Below, in pieces: positions 6,995 to 9,234 of a stretch of DNA of 9,234 bases. The notes below the pieces were generated by a model. It did no database searches. It saw nothing but the letters and a program-made list of their open reading frames with translations, and was not told the origin of the DNA. The translations under genes and the position numbers were made by a program. The DNA comes from Chloroflexota bacterium. GTDB lineage: Bacteria > Chloroflexota > Dehalococcoidia > Tepidiformales > Tepidiformaceae. Position 1 is the stretch's first letter, and every line of letters begins with the position of its first letter. The stretch covers positions 1 through 9,234 of the forward strand of contig JAKALX010000124.1 in assembly GCA_021823905.1 (NCBI GenBank), read 5' to 3'.

Positions 6995-7001
6995 AAGGAG
7001 G
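6995..7001 (+). promoter_or_regulatory. Strong Shine-Dalgarno site AAGGAGG
   Basis: AAGGAGG ends 7 bases before ATG 7009, close to the ideal match and spacing. It fixes the start of the 70-aa gene and argues that this small ORF is really translated. Confidence 0.8.
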
Positions 7002-7008
7002 ACTTGAG

Positions 7009-7221
7009 ATGAACCCCTTCTTTCTTAGCGCTGCCTACATTGAGGACTTCCAGCGGGCGCGGCTCGCGTCGGCGCGACGATCGCAGTTTGGGACACCATC
7101 GTTCACCGTGGTTATCATCGAGCGAGTGGCCGGAGGGCTTCGCCGGCTGGCGGCTGCCGTCGAGCGCTGGGCCGCCGGTGTGGGCGAAGCGGACTGTCCG
7201 CGTTCGCTTTCGACTCAATGA
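7009..7221 (+). CDS. Small 70-aa protein of unknown function, first gene of the operon
   Basis: The start is set by a near-perfect Shine-Dalgarno site, and a good promoter lies just upstream. The product begins MNPFFLSAAYIEDFQRARLA and contains a likely amphipathic helix (ERVAGGLRRLAAAVERW). It has no clear membrane segment and one Cys. I recognise no family. Its stop is part of an ATGA at 7218-7221, but the next gene more likely starts at 7236, 14 bases further on. It is co-transcribed with the DUF2089 and DUF4097 genes, so a role in that module (partner or regulator) is plausible but unproved. Confidence 0.7.
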   Translation: MNPFFLSAAYIEDFQRARLASARRSQFGTPSFTVVIIERVAGGLRRLAAAVERWAAGVGEADCPRSLSTQ

Positions 7222-7235
7222 CCGAGGAGGACCCG

Positions 7236-7619
7236 ATGGCCCGGTTGGTCGGTTCGTGCCCGAGCTGTGAAACCGCGATGGACGTGCGGAGGCTGGAGTG
7301 CCCGGAATGTGGGGTCGCGGTCGAAGGACACTTCGACGCCGGGCCACTGGCCCGCCTTTCGCGCGAGCAGATGACGTTCGTCGAGGTCTTTCTCCGGAAC
7401 CGCGGAAAGATCAAGGACGTGGAAGCCGACCTCGGGATCTCCTACCCAACCGTGGTGACGCGGCTGAACGAGGTGCTTGTGACGCTCGGGTTCGAAGCGG
7501 GCGAAGACCCGCGCGAGGCGGAGCGGCGCCAGCGCGTGCTCGACGACCTGGCGGCGGGACGGTTGAGCGCGGCGGAGGCAGCCGAGCAGCTCCGGTCGCT
7601 GGGAGGCCAGGATGGCTGA
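7236..7619 (+). CDS. DUF2089-family zinc-ribbon / helix-turn-helix protein
   Basis: The 127-aa product (counted from ATG 7236) begins with a zinc ribbon, CPSC at Cys8 and Cys11 and CPEC at Cys22 and Cys25. The DUF2089 core follows: ARLSREQMTFVEVFLRNRG, then KIKDVEADLGISYPTVVTRL, which reads as a helix-turn-helix. Residues 93-127 form a charged helical hairpin (QRVLDDLAAGRLSAAEAAEQL) of the SHOCT-like type. Function in the family is poorly known; a DNA-binding or anti-sigma-like regulatory role is often assumed. I prefer ATG 7236 because GAGGAGG at 7224-7230 lies 5 bases before it; ATG 7218 would add six residues and has no ribosome site. The 3' end overlaps the next gene by 8 bases, so the two are surely one transcript. 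Confidence 0.88.
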   Translation: MARLVGSCPSCETAMDVRRLECPECGVAVEGHFDAGPLARLSREQMTFVEVFLRNRGKIKDVEADLGISYPTVVTRLNEVLVTLGFEAGEDPREAERRQRVLDDLAAGRLSAAEAAEQLRSLGGQDG

Positions 7620-8667
7620 CTGGCGTGAGGATGTCGACCGGGCACGCGAGGAAGCACGACGCGCCCGGGAAGAAGCGAACCGGCTGCGTCGCGAAGCGCG
7701 CGACCTGGCACGGAACCTGGCGCGCGAAGCTCGGCACGCCAGCCGTGGGCGCGGGCCGGGAATCAGTTGGAATCCGCTGGCCAGTGAGCCCCCGGAGAGC
7801 GGCGAGATCAGGGTCGAAGAGCCGCTCGCGCTCGACGGCGTGCGCAGCGTCGACGTCGCCCAGGGGGCGGGCAAGCTGACGGTACGGGTCTGCGCCGACG
7901 GCGAGGACCCGCGTGTGGTCTCGAGTGGGAGGGCCGCGCCGCGCATCGAGATTCAGCACGACGGGGACCGGTTGCGGATCAACGTTCCCCAAAACAAAGC
8001 CTGGATCCTTCGGCGCAGGAGCGGCCCGACGACCGAGGTGCGGCTGCTGCCCGGCCTCGCAAGCCTTCGGGTGAATCTCGGCTACGGCGATCTGTCGGTG
8101 CGCTCGCTGGCGGCGGAGGCCGTCAAGCTCGATGCGGGCGCGGGGACGCTCTCTGCGTTCGCGGTGGTTGGCGATCTGCGCGCGAACGTGGGCGCGGGAA
8201 AGATGACCATCACCGCGCATGAGGGCCTCGCGTCGGTGAACGTGGGGACCGGAGACGTGCAGCTGGACATCGCGCGAGTGGTGGACGGCGAGTACAAGGT
8301 GGACGTGGGCATGGGGCGAGTCGAAGTACGGCTGCCGGCAGGCACCCGTATCCACCTGGAAACGTCGAGCGGGATCGGGAAATCAACGATCAGCTTCCCG
8401 AGCGCGGGAGAAGGCGCCGCGACGGTGTTGAAGGCGTCGGCCGGGATCGGCGAGGTGAGCGTGAAGGAGCGAAGCCCAGAGGCGGCGCCACCACCGCAGG
8501 CAACGCCGAAGCCACAGCGCCCGGGCATGAGCGTGAACCGCCACGAGGCAGAGGAGCTGCGGATCCTGCAGATGCTGGAGCAGGGGAAGATCAGCTCGCA
8601 GGACGCCGCGGACCTGATCGCCGCGCTGCGGGGCGCCGGGCCGCTGCCGGGTAATGGCGGGAGCTGA
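7612..8667 (+). CDS. DUF4097-type beta-solenoid protein with N-terminal charged helix and C-terminal SHOCT-like hairpin
   Basis: This 351-aa protein has three parts. Residues 3-45 are a long Arg/Glu-rich helix, probably a coiled coil (REEARRAREEANRLRREARD). Residues of about 65-285 carry short glycine-containing beta repeats (VNLGYGDLSV, LDAGAGTLSAF, ANVGAGKMTI, VNVGTGDVQL, VDVGMGRVEV), the pattern of DUF4097 adhesin-like proteins. After a Pro-rich linker (about 288-305), residues 312-341 form a hairpin (LRILQMLEQGKISSQDAADL) like that at the end of the upstream DUF2089 protein. There is no signal peptide or membrane segment, so it is probably cytoplasmic. Related DUF4097 proteins (YvlB, LiaX) are linked to envelope stress; a like role here is inference. 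GGGAGG at 7601-7606 sets ATG 7612. Confidence 0.85.
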   Translation: MADWREDVDRAREEARRAREEANRLRREARDLARNLAREARHASRGRGPGISWNPLASEPPESGEIRVEEPLALDGVRSVDVAQGAGKLTVRVCADGEDPRVVSSGRAAPRIEIQHDGDRLRINVPQNKAWILRRRSGPTTEVRLLPGLASLRVNLGYGDLSVRSLAAEAVKLDAGAGTLSAFAVVGDLRANVGAGKMTITAHEGLASVNVGTGDVQLDIARVVDGEYKVDVGMGRVEVRLPAGTRIHLETSSGIGKSTISFPSAGEGAATVLKASAGIGEVSVKERSPEAAPPPQATPKPQRPGMSVNRHEAEELRILQMLEQGKISSQDAADLIAALRGAGPLPGNGGS

Positions 8668-8718
8668 CCTCGCGGGATGGTCCGGCCGCCGGGGGGGCGA
8701 TGACGGACACGCCGCCGC
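8668..8718. other. Short gap between convergent genes
   Basis: Fifty-one bases separate the stops of the DUF4097 gene and the selenoprotein gene. The gap is G/C-rich (ccggccgccgggggggcg), but I see no clean hairpin followed by a T-run, so no terminator is called. Confidence 0.4.
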
Positions 8719-9234
8719 CTACTTGAACAGCGCCTTGAAGTACACCTGCACGATTCCGGACTCGCCCGTGCTGCTACGAACGGGAACGTTGACCCGGAAG
8801 AGGTGCGGGCCGTCCATCCCTGAGTGCATCCCCATGGGAAGCGACAACACGACTGGAACGTCCTTCCCTGGTTCGATGGTCGTGGCACCCACGACCGGGT
8901 CGGCCGGTCAGCAGCCCTCCAGGACTTCGATGCTCGGCCGGTCCAGTTTGATCGCGGTCGTGCCGGTGTTCCGCAGATACCAGGTCGCCTCCGTCGGAGT
9001 GTTGAGCGGGATCGTCCCCCGGTCCGCGACGGGCTGGAGCACCTCAACACCGAGAACCTGCAGCGGACCCGTCGGCAGATCGCCGTTTGCGTGCGTTTCC
9101 GGGCGGAGCGAGCTCCATGCGCCGAGCGCTGCCAGGGCGACAGCCCCGAGAGCAACGCTGAGAATGACGGACCCGGGAACACGCGGGCGGCGTGAGCGCG
9201 GCTCGTCGTGGCTCCGCGGCTCATACTTCGAGAG
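8719..9234 (-). CDS. Membrane-anchored Ig-like selenoprotein with a Cys-Sec pair (5' partial)
   Basis: Read on the minus strand, one frame runs from the window edge to TAG at 8719-8721 with a single internal TGA (8908-8910): 171 residues if it is read as Sec. In order: a basic N-terminal part, a hydrophobic segment (visible residues 20-40, SVILSVALGAVALAALGAW), a linker, then a beta-rich extracytoplasmic domain. Before the TGA it reads EATWYLRNTGTTAIKLDRPS and IEVLEGC; after it, PADPVVGATTIEPGKDVPVV and MGMHSGMDGPHLFRVNVPV. NTG, a Cys loop and PGK recall DUF1573-like Ig domains (low confidence). The protein pattern continues smoothly across the TGA, and a SECIS-like hairpin follows. Cys-Sec (visible 108-109) could form a selenylsulfide; the Met/His motif could bind a metal such as copper. 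No ATG, GTG or TTG precedes the membrane segment, so the start is outside. The alternative is a nonsense mutation. Confidence 0.8.
8878..8896 (-). promoter_or_regulatory. Bacterial SECIS-like hairpin
   Basis: On the minus strand the RNA reads GGUCGUGG-GUG-CCACGACC, a perfect 8-bp stem; if the closing G-C pair opens, the loop is GGUGC. The stem begins 12 bases after the UGA, and the 5-base apical loop begins after 18 bases. Known bacterial SECIS elements are hairpins just 3' of the UGA with G-rich (GGU) apical loops that SelB binds. As I recall it, the E. coli fdhF element has its GGUC loop at the same distance. The stem lies inside the coding sequence, as in other bacterial selenoprotein genes. 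Confidence 0.75.
8908..8910 (-). other. In-frame UGA, probable selenocysteine codon
   Basis: The plus strand has tca here, TGA on the minus strand. It is the only stop in a 172-codon frame and follows a TGC (Cys) codon, giving GC-U-PAD. Sixty-two sense codons follow before the true stop. Confidence 0.78.

Noticed and set aside
7411..8355. 314-codon minus-strand frame
   Set aside because: It is antisense to the overlapping DUF2089 and DUF4097 genes, with no recognisable motif.
8908..8910. TGA as a plain nonsense mutation or sequencing error
   Set aside because: It cannot be fully excluded, but a decayed gene would not be expected to place a perfect GGU-apex hairpin at the right distance, and the rest of the frame is intact.
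8824..9195. 123-codon plus-strand frame
   Set aside because: It is antisense to the selenoprotein gene; the product has no domain pattern, while the minus-strand frame has a membrane segment and an Ig-like pattern.
8082..9224. 380-codon minus-strand frame
   Set aside because: It crosses the DUF4097 gene and the selenoprotein gene in another frame; its product is Arg/Ser/Pro low-complexity sequence.

Overview
The window is GC-rich bacterial DNA. The mix of RHS/YD-repeat debris, a luciferase-like flavin monooxygenase, a CaiB/BaiF CoA-transferase and a DUF2089-DUF4097 pair suits a soil or freshwater Chloroflexota or actinobacterial lineage. That placement is inference from gene content, not a sequence match. 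No rRNA, tRNA, CRISPR array or transposase was seen.

Region 1 (1-3020) is the 3' end of an RHS polymorphic-toxin locus. The conserved RHS core ends twice, near 375 and 1863, and each end is followed by a different C-terminal tip. Tip 1 is followed by a 47-aa mini-ORF (overlap ATGA) and an AT-richer 136-aa ORF, both immunity candidates. Tip 2 overlaps an RDD-family membrane protein. The second unit has no clear ribosome site and a stop just upstream, so it looks like an orphan (displaced) toxin-immunity cassette. A third, broken RHS fragment (2843-3020) has lost 54 bases in frame.

Region 2 (3025-6738) holds two divergent metabolic genes: a luciferase-like monooxygenase (minus) and an 810-aa tandem CaiB/BaiF CoA-transferase (plus). 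In the transferase only the second half keeps the aspartate at the catalytic position. A further RHS scrap (6785-6862) follows, so RHS debris flanks the pair on both sides.

Region 3 (6950-8667) is a compact plus-strand operon with a visible promoter and a strong Shine-Dalgarno. It encodes a 70-aa unknown protein, a DUF2089 zinc-ribbon/helix-turn-helix protein and a DUF4097 protein. The last two end in the same short SHOCT-like helical hairpin, which suggests that they work together, possibly as an envelope-stress or regulatory module.

Region 4 (8719 to the window end, minus strand) is the most interesting part. A membrane-anchored Ig-like protein is interrupted by one in-frame UGA directly after a Cys (EGC-UGA-PAD). 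Eleven bases after the UGA is a perfect 8-bp hairpin, whose GGU-containing apex starts 18 bases from the UGA, the geometry expected of a bacterial SECIS. I read this gene as a selenoprotein with a Cys-Sec pair and a Met/His-rich motif (MGMHSGMDGPH). Ordinary gene callers would split or miss it.
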